A stretch of DNA of 36,485 nucleotides from an uncultured Lachnospiraceae bacterium (GTDB lineage: Bacteria > Bacillota > Clostridia > Lachnospirales > Lachnospiraceae): positions 1 through 36,485 of the forward strand of contig CADADA010000032.1 of NCBI GenBank assembly GCA_902786515.1, written 5' to 3'. Positions 18,029-24,454 of this stretch are shown here, piece by piece. The position numbers and the translations under genes were made by a program. Each line of letters begins with the position of its first letter. Position 1 is the first letter of the stretch. A model generated the notes under the pieces. The model had not been told where the DNA came from. It worked only from the letters and a program-made list of their open reading frames with translations, and did not search any database.

Positions 18029-18397
18029 TTACTTTAATGTAGCTACAGCGCCTTCAGCCTCAAGTTTTGTCTTAATCTCTTCAGCCTCTTCCTTAGAAGC
18101 GCCTTCTTTGATAACCTTAGGAGCGTTATCAACTAAATCCTTAGCTTCTTTTAATCCTAATCCTGTAGCTTCACGTACAGCCTTGATTACCTTAACCTTG
18201 TTTGGTCCAACTTCTGTTAACTCTACGTCAAATTCAGACTTCTCTTCTGCTCCGCCTGCTGCTGCTCCGCCTGCTGCTGCAACTACAACACCTGCTGCTG
18301 CAGAAACACCGAATTCTTCCTCACATGCTTTAACTAAATCATTTAATTCTAAAACTGTTAATCCTTTGATTACTTCAATAATTTCCTGAGTTGTCAT
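18029..18397 (-). CDS. rplL: Ribosomal protein L7/L12
   Basis: A 122-residue L7/L12. An N-terminal dimerisation helix region (residues 1-35) is followed by an Ala/Gly-rich hinge (about 36-52) and the C-terminal factor-binding domain with [20 protein letters not shown]. It forms the stalk that recruits translation GTPases. It ends the rplJL unit. A strong terminator follows at once, and rpoB is not downstream as it is in most Firmicutes. Confidence 0.98.
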   Translation of the reverse strand: MTTQEIIEVIKGLTVLELNDLVKACEEEFGVSAAAGVVVAAAGGAAAGGAEEKSEFDVELTEVGPNKVKVIKAVREATGLGLKEAKDLVDNAPKVIKEGASKEEAEEIKTKLEAEGAVATLK

Positions 18398-18434
18398 CTT
18401 TAAATTCCTCCATTATAAATTCATTATTATCTTA

Positions 18435-18929
18435 CTATGCGTTATTTTCCTGCTGCTCAGCAATCTGCTTAATAACACGAGCAAAGTTTGTAATAGGTGA
18501 CTGGATACTTCCAAGTAATTTTGAAAGCAACTCTTCTCTTGATGGTATAGATGCGATAGACTTAATTCCCTCTGCATCATAATAAATACCCTCTACTACA
18601 CCTGCCTTTAATTCAAGAGCTTCAATATCTTTTGCGTGTTTGTAAAGTACTCTTGCAGGAGCTGTAGCGTCATCCTTAGAAACTGCAATTGCTGTAGGTC
18701 CTTCTAAATGAGGTGCCAGGCTCTCAAAATCAGTTCCTTTAATTGCGAAGTTAATCATCGTGTTTTTGTATACTTTGTATACTACACCTGCTTCACGTAA
18801 TTCTTTACGAAGCTTTGTATCTTCTTCAACTGTAAGTCCACGATAATCTACAATTACTGCTGACTGTGCACCATTCAATAATTCAGAAATCTCATCAACG
18901 ATCGGTTTCTTAATCTCTACTTTAGCCAT
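18435..18929 (-). CDS. rplJ: Ribosomal protein L10
   Basis: A 164-residue L10, the stalk base protein that binds 23S rRNA and L7/L12 dimers. IVDYRGLTVEEDTKLRKELR and the YKVYKNTM segment are typical, and the C-terminal helix (about 130-164) is where L12 dimers attach. Preceded by its own promoter and an L10 leader, so it is most likely autoregulated by the L10-L12 complex. Confidence 0.98.
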   Translation of the reverse strand: MAKVEIKKPIVDEISELLNGAQSAVIVDYRGLTVEEDTKLRKELREAGVVYKVYKNTMINFAIKGTDFESLAPHLEGPTAIAVSKDDATAPARVLYKHAKDIEALELKAGVVEGIYYDAEGIKSIASIPSREELLSKLLGSIQSPITNFARVIKQIAEQQENNA

Positions 18930-18984
18930 GAATGTCTGCCTCCTTATAATATTAGGTAAGACTCTTTAATTCAAGGAATGTTAA

Positions 18985-19102
18985 TAACAAAACCCATTCT
19001 GCAAGACAGAATGGGTTTAATTCACAATCAAATGTCCTTAAATCCTCGGTAGGCATTATCAATTTACGCCTTACGGCACCTACTGTCTTCGGTCTTAACA
19101 CT
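18985..19102 (-). promoter_or_regulatory. Ribosomal protein L10 leader RNA
   Basis: The minus-strand transcript upstream of rplJ contains GTAGGTGCC, GCCTACCGAGGA and then TTTAAGGACATT, the conserved core of the L10 leader that binds L10(L12)4. Near its 3' end a perfect 12-bp hairpin (AAACCCATTCTG / CAGAATGGGTTT, 18990-19018) is followed by TTGTTATT and could act as the attenuator. Confidence 0.85.
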
Positions 19103-19108
19103 TTGTGC

Positions 19109-19137
19109 ATTATAGCACTGATTTATTTATTTGTCAA
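19109..19137 (-). promoter_or_regulatory. Consensus promoter of the rplJL unit
   Basis: On the minus strand TTGACA (19132-19137), a 17-nt spacer and TATAAT (19109-19114) match consensus exactly. The predicted start near 19102 begins the L10 leader. rplJL is therefore transcribed independently of rplKA even though the genes are adjacent. Confidence 0.85.
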
Positions 19138-19172
19138 TTATTTTGTTAATTCACGGTATAACTTTTTCTAAA

Positions 19173-19868
19173 CTAGTTGGAAAGTTTAACTGTGTTTAAC
19201 TTAACACCAGGACCCATTGTAGATGTAAGCGTTACACTCTTTAAATACTGTCCCTTTAATGTGCTAGGTTTTGCCTTCATAATTGCATCAATAAGCGTCT
19301 GGAAGTTGTCCGCTAACTGTTCTTCACTGAATGAAGCTTTTCCGATTGGCACGTGGATAATATTTGTCTTATCAAGTCTGTATTCAATCTTACCTGCTTT
19401 GATATCAGCAACAGCTTTTTTAACGTCCATTGTAACTGTACCAGCTTTTGGGTTTGGCATAAGACCCTTTGGTCCAAGTACACGACCTAAACGTCCAACA
19501 ACACCCATCATGTCAGGAGTAGCTACAACTACATCAAACTCAAACCAGTTTTCGTTCTGAATCTTAGGGATGAGTTCTTCTCCTCCAACATACTCTGCTC
19601 CGGCTTCCTCAGCCTCAGCTACTTTATCACCTTTTGCAAATACAAGTACTCTTACTTTCTTACCTGTACCGTGTGGTAATACAACAGCTCCACGAATCTG
19701 CTGGTCAGCGTGACGTCCGTCACAACCTGTTCTGATATGAGCTTCGATTGTCTCATCAAATTTTGCAGTTGCTGTCTTCTTTACTAATGCAACAGCCTCT
19801 GCCGTATCATATAAATTAGCACGATCAACAGCTTTTGCTGCCTCTAAATATTTCTTACCATGTTTCAT
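19173..19868 (-). CDS. rplA: Ribosomal protein L1
   Basis: A 231-residue L1 of full length, the protein of the mobile L1 stalk of the 50S subunit. Typical segments are [36 protein letters not shown] and the C-terminal [10 protein letters not shown]. It probably represses its own operon through the mimic sites upstream of rplA and rplK. Confidence 0.98.
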   Translation of the reverse strand: MKHGKKYLEAAKAVDRANLYDTAEAVALVKKTATAKFDETIEAHIRTGCDGRHADQQIRGAVVLPHGTGKKVRVLVFAKGDKVAEAEEAGAEYVGGEELIPKIQNENWFEFDVVVATPDMMGVVGRLGRVLGPKGLMPNPKAGTVTMDVKKAVADIKAGKIEYRLDKTNIIHVPIGKASFSEEQLADNFQTLIDAIMKAKPSTLKGQYLKSVTLTSTMGPGVKLNTVKLSN

Positions 19869-19883
19869 TATATTAACCTCCTA

Positions 19884-19913
19884 GTGGTAATAGCGGGTTT
19901 GGTATCCTCCCAC
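19884..19913 (-). promoter_or_regulatory. L1-binding mRNA motif upstream of rplA
   Basis: On the mRNA strand GUGGGAGG is followed within about 20 nt by CCCGCUAUUACCAC. The ends pair (GUGG/CCAC), and the asymmetric interior resembles helix 76 of 23S rRNA (GGUGGGAGG opposite UACCACC), the known L1 site. It ends 15 nt before the rplA start, next to the AGGAGG RBS, so L1 binding could block initiation. A sister copy lies before rplK. Confidence 0.75.
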
Positions 19914-19942
19914 ATTTCAATCTAATTTGTTTCTAAAATCAA

Positions 19943-20368
19943 TTATTCTTCTACAGTGATACCCATACTTCTTGCCGTACCTGCTATCATGCTCATAGCT
20001 GCTTCAAGAGATGCTGCATTTAAATCAGGCATCTTTGTCTCGGCAATTTTCTGAACGTCTGCTTTAGAAATCTTAGCAACCTTTGTCTTATTAGGAACTG
20101 CTGAAGCCTTTTCAATCTTGCATGCTTTTTTAATAAGAACAGCTGCCGGAGGAGTCTTTGTAATGAAGCTGAAACTTCTGTCAGCATAAACCGTGATAAC
20201 TACAGGGATAATCATACCTGCCTGGTCTGCTGTTCTGGCATTAAACTCCTTGGTAAATTGAACAATATTTACACCATGCTGTCCAAGTGCAGGACCAACC
20301 GGTGGTGCCGGTGTTGCTTTTCCGGCTGCAATCTGTAACTTTATATATCCTTCTACTTTCTTTGCCAT
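19943..20368 (-). CDS. rplK: Ribosomal protein L11
   Basis: A 141-residue L11. [20 protein letters not shown] is the classical proline-rich N-terminal motif involved in GTPase-centre function and in thiostrepton and RelA responses. The C-terminal rRNA-binding domain ends in GTARSMGI. Lies between nusG and rplA in conserved order. Confidence 0.98.
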   Translation of the reverse strand: MAKKVEGYIKLQIAAGKATPAPPVGPALGQHGVNIVQFTKEFNARTADQAGMIIPVVITVYADRSFSFITKTPPAAVLIKKACKIEKASAVPNKTKVAKISKADVQKIAETKMPDLNAASLEAAMSMIAGTARSMGITVEE

Positions 20369-20390
20369 TATGGCACCTCCTAAATAAATT

Positions 20391-20421
20391 GTGGTAATAG
20401 CGGGTTAAATATTCCTCCCAC
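20391..20421 (-). promoter_or_regulatory. L1-binding mRNA motif upstream of rplK
   Basis: A second copy of the motif at 19884-19913. The mRNA reads GUGGGAGG, then an A/U-rich stretch, then ACCCGCUAUUACCAC. This is the usual position for L1 autoregulation of the L11 operon in bacteria. The two copies share both conserved blocks and differ mainly in the loop. Confidence 0.78.
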
Positions 20422-20431
20422 CTGTTTTTAG

Positions 20432-20953
20432 TTAGAAATCCATCTTTTTTACTTCTGTGAAACTTATCTCAACTGGTGTCTCACGACCAAACATATCAAC
20501 ATTAATCGTAACCATCTGTTTGTGAGTATCAATCTTCTTAATCTCTCCAACAGTATTCTCCCATACACCGCCGATTACAGTGACAACATCACCTTCTTTA
20601 AAATCAACCACGACTTCTTCGTTCCTGATTCCCAAAGGTCTCATCTCTTCTTCCGTAAGCGGAACCGGCTTGGATCCCGGACCAACAAACCCGGTAACAC
20701 CTCTCGTATTCCTTACAACATACCATGTATCGTCATTCATAATCATGTGAATCAATACATATCCCGGAAACATCTTTTTCTGAACCTGCTTCTTTGAACC
20801 GTTCTTCATTTCCACGACATCCTGTAACGGAACCGTTACCTCAAGTATCTGATCCTGAAGTTTTCTGTTCTCGATAGTCTTCTCAATGTTGGCTTTCACT
20901 TTATTCTCATACCCTGAATAGGTATGAACAACATACCAATTTGCCTCTGACAT
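20432..20953 (-). CDS. nusG: Transcription elongation/termination factor NusG
   Basis: A 173-residue NusG. The NGN domain begins WYVVHTYSGYENKVKANIEK and carries MFPGYVLIHM and VVRNTRGVTGFVG. The C-terminal KOW domain contains FKEGDVVTVI and is linked by a short acidic segment. It follows secE with a 20-nt gap. Confidence 0.98.
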   Translation of the reverse strand: MSEANWYVVHTYSGYENKVKANIEKTIENRKLQDQILEVTVPLQDVVEMKNGSKKQVQKKMFPGYVLIHMIMNDDTWYVVRNTRGVTGFVGPGSKPVPLTEEEMRPLGIRNEEVVVDFKEGDVVTVIGGVWENTVGEIKKIDTHKQMVTINVDMFGRETPVEISFTEVKKMDF

Positions 20954-20973
20954 AGACTCACCCTACTCCTTAA

Positions 20974-21174
20974 TTATGCTATTAAGTTTAATCCCAGCTG
21001 AATAATCATGTCCAAAATCTTGATTACCGCACCTAAGAATACAGAAACAACGACAACTGCCACTGTCTGTCTGGTGATAGACGCTTTGTCCGGCCAGATT
21101 ATCTTCTTGAATTCGGCTTGAACGCCAGCAAACCAACTCTTTTTCTGAGTCTTATTTGCCTTAGCTTCTCCCAT
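20974..21174 (-). CDS. secE: Preprotein translocase subunit SecE
   Basis: A 66-residue single-spanning SecE. A basic cytoplasmic part with FKKIIWPDKASITRQT (the conserved amphipathic region) precedes one transmembrane helix (about 38-60). With SecY and SecG it forms the protein-conducting channel. Confidence 0.96.
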   Translation of the reverse strand: MGEAKANKTQKKSWFAGVQAEFKKIIWPDKASITRQTVAVVVVSVFLGAVIKILDMIIQLGLNLIA

Positions 21175-21202
21175 AAATATACCTCTTTTCCGTCAAATCT
21201 GA

Positions 21203-21352
21203 CTACTTAGTTTCCTTGTGTAATGTGTGTTTTCTGCAAAATCTACAATACTTCTTTGTTTCCATTCTGTCAGGATGATTTTTCTTATCCTTAGTCATAT
21301 TGTAGTTTCTCTGCTTACACTCAGTACATGCCAATGTGATTTTTACGCGCAC
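21203..21352 (-). CDS. rpmG: Ribosomal protein L33
   Basis: Forty-nine residues from a GTG start (RBS GGAGGTGG 6 nt upstream): [12 protein letters not shown], then QRNYNM, then [16 protein letters not shown]. The four cysteines in CxxC pairs make this the zinc-binding form of L33. It opens the rpmG-secE-nusG-rplK-rplA unit. No tRNA gene lies between it and secE. Confidence 0.97.
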   Translation of the reverse strand: MRVKITLACTECKQRNYNMTKDKKNHPDRMETKKYCRFCRKHTLHKETK

Positions 21353-21433
21353 AACATCCACCTCCACTTTAATTCATTTTAATGTTGCTCATTTATTTGA
21401 GCAAAAAAAAAAGACTTCTTCCATTGCCGTTCT

Positions 21434-21462
21434 ACTATATCACAGTCACTTCAATTCGTCAA
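21434..21462 (-). promoter_or_regulatory. Promoter of the rpmG-secE-nusG-rplKA unit
   Basis: On the minus strand TTGACG (21457-21462), a 17-nt spacer and TATAGT (21434-21439) each differ from consensus at one base. The leader of about 75 nt includes a 7-bp hairpin (TTGCTCA/TGAGCAA). Confidence 0.8.
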
Positions 21463-21539
21463 CATGTTTTTTTAATACCACTCTGTGACTTATACACATT
21501 TTTACTTAATAATAGAAGAAAAATTCGTTATTTTGTATA

Positions 21540-21568
21540 TTGATATTTACCTTACGCAGTTATATAAT
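21540..21568 (+). promoter_or_regulatory. Sigma-A-type promoter of the FliD-like gene
   Basis: TTGATA (21540-21545), a 17-nt spacer and TATAAT (21563-21568). It is a housekeeping-type promoter, which is notable for a flagellar-type gene; I see no sigma-28 TAAA-N15-GCCGATAA pattern. The rest of the 21353-21652 gap holds the divergent rpmG promoter and no gene. Confidence 0.7.
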
Positions 21569-21652
21569 ATAATCATATAAATCTAATTTTATGTAATTAG
21601 AATAGAGAGGATGCATTAGATTTACTTTGATAACAGGAAGTCGGTGATAGTT

Positions 21653-22924
21653 ATGATTAATTCAGTTTACAATTATTATTTAACTACATATGCCAATACA
21701 AGTCTTCAGAACAAGAATGTTCACAAGAAGAGTGAGCTTCGTGATGTTTATAATAATATTGTGAAGATCAGCAAACACTCTCCTCTGTATAAGTTCGACG
21801 TTTCCGAAGATACACAGCGACTTGCTATTGATATCAAGGAAAGTGCTTTTGCTCTTAAGGATGTTTCCGAAGCTCTCGAACCTGATTCTATATTTGGTAC
21901 GAAGAAGAAAAAGGCAAGCAGCAGCGACGAAGAAAAGGTCAGTGCAAAGTATATAGGAAATGATTCAAATGACAGTGAAAAAGATTTCGATATTCAGGTC
22001 AGACACCTTGCCACACCTCAGATTAATACAGGAAATTTTCTTTCTCAGAATAAGATGTCACTGCCACGCGGAAGCTACTCATTTGATATTAATATTGAAG
22101 AATATTCATACGAGCTTCAGTTCAAAGTGAATGACACGGATACTAACAGAAGCCTTCAGGATAAGTTGTCAAGACTGATTAATCGTTCAGATTTAGGTCT
22201 GACTGCCGGTGTTGTAGAAAACTCAGCAGGTAATTCTTCTTTACAACTGACATCTGTAAATACCGGTCTTGGTTTCAGGCCTGAGATTTTTTCAGTCGAT
22301 AATAATGCTGATAATCCAAGTGATATTGTTGATTACCTCGGACTTAACCAGATTACGACACAGCCGTCTAATGCTGAATTCCTTTTGAACGGTAATGAGA
22401 AGAGTGCTTCTTCTAACACCTTTACGGTGGACAAATGTTTTGAGGTTACGCTTAATGATTTGACAGGAGATGATCTTGTACATGTAGGTTTTAAGCCTGA
22501 TTTTGATTCTCTTGTGGATTCTTTGAACGATTTTTGTTCTAAGTATAATTCCATCGTGGATATAGCAGACAAACGTGCCGGTAATTCAGGTGACTCATCA
22601 AGATTAATGAAAGAACTGAATACCATTATAAAGCGTCATGAGTCGATGCTTGAGTCCACAGGTTTAAGAATAGATGATAACAGTCATCTTTCAGTTGATT
22701 ACGGATTAGTTACACAGGCAGTTTCTGAGGGAACGATAAAAGATTCGCTTGATGTCATCAACCGATTTAAGAATGATTTGACGAAGCAGGCGAACAATAT
22801 GACGATTAACCCGATGAATTATGTAGATAAGACAATGATTTCTTATCCTCACCCTGTGAAACCATTTTCGGATCCGTACAAGACTTCGATTTATACAGGA
22901 ATGATGTTTAACGGTTATATATAA
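21653..22924 (+). CDS. FliD-like flagellar hook-associated protein
   Basis: A 423-residue protein from ATG 21653 (GGTGA 5 nt upstream; GTG 21644 would add three residues). The N-terminal 70 residues are helical. About 105-210 show a FliD-type core (DIQVRHLATPQINTGNFLS, then DTDTNRSLQDKLSRLINRS and SSLQLTSVNTGLG). The C-terminal part (about 275-385) is long helices like the FliD leg. These features suggest a flagellar cap or hook-associated relative, but it is divergent, lacks the usual fliS/fliT neighbours and has a lysine-rich KKKKASSSDEEK insert near residue 85. It could be a specialised paralogue rather than the main cap protein. No signal peptide is seen, as expected for export by the flagellar system. 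Confidence 0.7.
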   Translation: MINSVYNYYLTTYANTSLQNKNVHKKSELRDVYNNIVKISKHSPLYKFDVSEDTQRLAIDIKESAFALKDVSEALEPDSIFGTKKKKASSSDEEKVSAKYIGNDSNDSEKDFDIQVRHLATPQINTGNFLSQNKMSLPRGSYSFDINIEEYSYELQFKVNDTDTNRSLQDKLSRLINRSDLGLTAGVVENSAGNSSLQLTSVNTGLGFRPEIFSVDNNADNPSDIVDYLGLNQITTQPSNAEFLLNGNEKSASSNTFTVDKCFEVTLNDLTGDDLVHVGFKPDFDSLVDSLNDFCSKYNSIVDIADKRAGNSGDSSRLMKELNTIIKRHESMLESTGLRIDDNSHLSVDYGLVTQAVSEGTIKDSLDVINRFKNDLTKQANNMTINPMNYVDKTMISYPHPVKPFSDPYKTSIYTGMMFNGYI

Positions 22925-22929
22925 TAAAG

Positions 22930-22957
22930 AAGCTGCCGGTTACGGCAGCTTTTTTTT
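22930..22957 (+). terminator. Terminator of the FliD-like gene
   Basis: AAGCTGCCG, a GTTA loop and CGGCAGCTT, followed by seven T. It starts a few nt after the stop codon. Confidence 0.92.
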
Positions 22958-23047
22958 GTTGAAAGATTGAAATTAAAGATGCATAAATCAGCTTTAACTG
23001 TATTTCAAAATACGGTAATTGCACAAATTTGATGTTTCATGAAATTT

Positions 23048-23077
23048 TTTCCACTTAATGTGATATATGTGTATAAT
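23048..23077 (+). promoter_or_regulatory. Promoter for a small transcript
   Basis: A perfect TATAAT (23072-23077) lies 18 nt after TTTCCA (23048-23053), a 4/6 match. It precedes the structured region with the 21-codon ORF and is unlinked to the terminated gene upstream. Confidence 0.5.
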
Positions 23078-23083
23078 TGCAAT

Positions 23084-23285
23084 TGTACATGAACACATGG
23101 GGAGCGTGTGTGAATGACAGTTACTCTGTCAAAACGACCGGTTATATACATGACAGATAAGGGAAGTATCAATAAATAGCACAATTAAGGAAACCAAAAA
23201 GGAGTAAAAGTAAAAGAACAAAAGAAGTTTTAAGATACGTAAAAAGGCAAAAGGCATTTCGTGCATACACGAATGCCTTTTTGAC
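23084..23285 (+). ncRNA. Candidate small structured RNA / leader-type transcript
   Basis: About 200 nt run from a predicted start near 23084 to a strong terminator. The 5' part has two adjacent hairpins: ACACATG/CGTGTGT (23093-23111) with loop GGGAG, and TGACAG/CTGTCA. The middle (23185-23245) is purine-rich and unstructured, with AAAGGAG but no start codon after it. It may be a small mRNA for the 21-codon ORF, a regulatory RNA, or both. It does not match the c-di-GMP riboswitch consensus that I know, despite the nearby c-di-GMP gene. Confidence 0.45.
23114..23179 (+). CDS. Possible 21-residue peptide
   Basis: An ATG-initiated ORF encodes MTVTLSKRPVIYMTDKGSIN plus a final Lys. The only SD candidate, GGGGAG at 23099-23104, lies 9 nt upstream and sits in the loop of a 7-bp hairpin, so access could be regulated. 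The length is too small for coding statistics, and function is unknown. Confidence 0.35.
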   Translation: MTVTLSKRPVIYMTDKGSINK

Positions 23286-23289
23286 CTTT
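23249..23289. terminator. Bidirectional terminator, small transcript and HD-GYP gene
   Basis: AAAAGGCATTtCGTG, a CATA loop and CACGAATGCCTTTT form a stem of about 14 bp with one bulge. T-rich sequence flanks it on both strands, so it ends the plus-strand small transcript and the minus-strand gene whose stop is at 23300. Confidence 0.85.
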
Positions 23290-23299
23290 TTTACCCGTA

Positions 23300-24373
23300 T
23301 CATATAATCGCTTCTATATAAATATCTTTCTGAATTGACAGATCTATAAAATCCATTCCGCATTTTACCGTCGGTTTATCCAGATGCTCTTTGTTAATAA
23401 ATACTATCTCTCCTTCTCTGCCATTGCTTAAGCGCACTCTGTCCTGTAAAAAAGTATTCTCGATATTATTGAGGAACGTCAACAGGAATTTCGGGTCGTA
23501 TTTCTGTAATCCGTCATCCTCAAATTCTGATATCACACTAAAAGGACACATGGCATCTCTGTATACCCTCGTCGCAGTCATCGCATCGTATACGTCAGCA
23601 ATAGCCACCATCTTCGCATACGGGTCTATCTGTTTGGCTTTTAGTCCGTATGGATAACCCGAACCGTCGCATCTCTCATGATGAAGTAGAGCAGCATTTT
23701 TAATGTGAAGGTCTATGTGATAATCCTTTAACAGATTGTAACCTTCCGTTGTATGCTTCTTGATTATCTCATACTCATTATTGCTTAATTTTTCAGGCTT
23801 TTGTATTATATCTTTTTCAATAACAATCTTTCCAATATCATGCAATAATCCACATGCCGTCGCTATACGTGTCTCTTCGTTTGAATAATCAAGCCACCTT
23901 GAAAATATATTGCATATAAGCGCAACATTCAGACAATGTACATATGTTGCATCATCATAATCGCGCATGTTCTGCATCATCGAAAATACTTCTATCTTGC
24001 TTTCCAATGATTCCATAGTCTCAAGAACAGGACTCAGCATATCGTCAACATCTAAAGGCTTGTTTTTCTCCACTACGTCATTCATGCTTGATTCCAAAGC
24101 ATCCACAGCATCATCAAAATTATTCTTAAACTTTTTAAACTCAGGGCTTCTCTTAACACGTTCTGAATATGACAAATCTTCTTCTACTGACTTAGTAAAT
24201 GCCTGTGACATCTCATCCTCTACCGCTATACGAAGAATGATATAATGCTTCAGCTTGTCTATAGAAGTATCTGACAATACTACTCCCTTAGACACAATCA
24301 GCTGGTCGTCTACTATAACATCTTTAGCTACCACCATACCGGATTTTAATTCATTTAAACTAACCTGTTTCAT
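23300..24373 (-). CDS. HD-GYP c-di-GMP phosphodiesterase
   Basis: A 357-residue cytoplasmic protein. The N-terminal 60 residues resemble the DUF3391-type start of HD-GYP proteins (VSLNELKSGMVVAKDVIV). The HD-GYP domain (about 130-290) contains HDIGK at 178-182, HHERCDGSGYP at 231-241 and IADVYDAMT at 258-266. The canonical HDG is HERCDG and the GYP part is intact, so it should bind metal and hydrolyse c-di-GMP to GMP. Start at ATG 24373 with GAGGTGA as RBS. With the EAL protein and the hybrid kinases it makes the window rich in second-messenger control, probably of motility or surface glycosylation. Confidence 0.92.
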   Translation of the reverse strand: MKQVSLNELKSGMVVAKDVIVDDQLIVSKGVVLSDTSIDKLKHYIILRIAVEDEMSQAFTKSVEEDLSYSERVKRSPEFKKFKNNFDDAVDALESSMNDVVEKNKPLDVDDMLSPVLETMESLESKIEVFSMMQNMRDYDDATYVHCLNVALICNIFSRWLDYSNEETRIATACGLLHDIGKIVIEKDIIQKPEKLSNNEYEIIKKHTTEGYNLLKDYHIDLHIKNAALLHHERCDGSGYPYGLKAKQIDPYAKMVAIADVYDAMTATRVYRDAMCPFSVISEFEDDGLQKYDPKFLLTFLNNIENTFLQDRVRLSNGREGEIVFINKEHLDKPTVKCGMDFIDLSIQKDIYIEAII

Positions 24374-24454
24374 ATTCTTCACCTCAATTCCCCAAGTTTA
24401 TACTGAAATTTATAGTAACCGTCTTTTTATTATTATAACAAAAATATAGCTACA

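Noticed and set aside
21175..21202. tRNA gene between rpmG and secE
   Set aside because: The gap is only 28 nt, too short for the tRNA gene often found there in other Firmicutes.
23084..23285. c-di-GMP riboswitch
   Set aside because: Tempting beside an HD-GYP gene, but the conserved GEMM-I and GEMM-II sequence blocks are not present and the HD-GYP gene is on the opposite strand.
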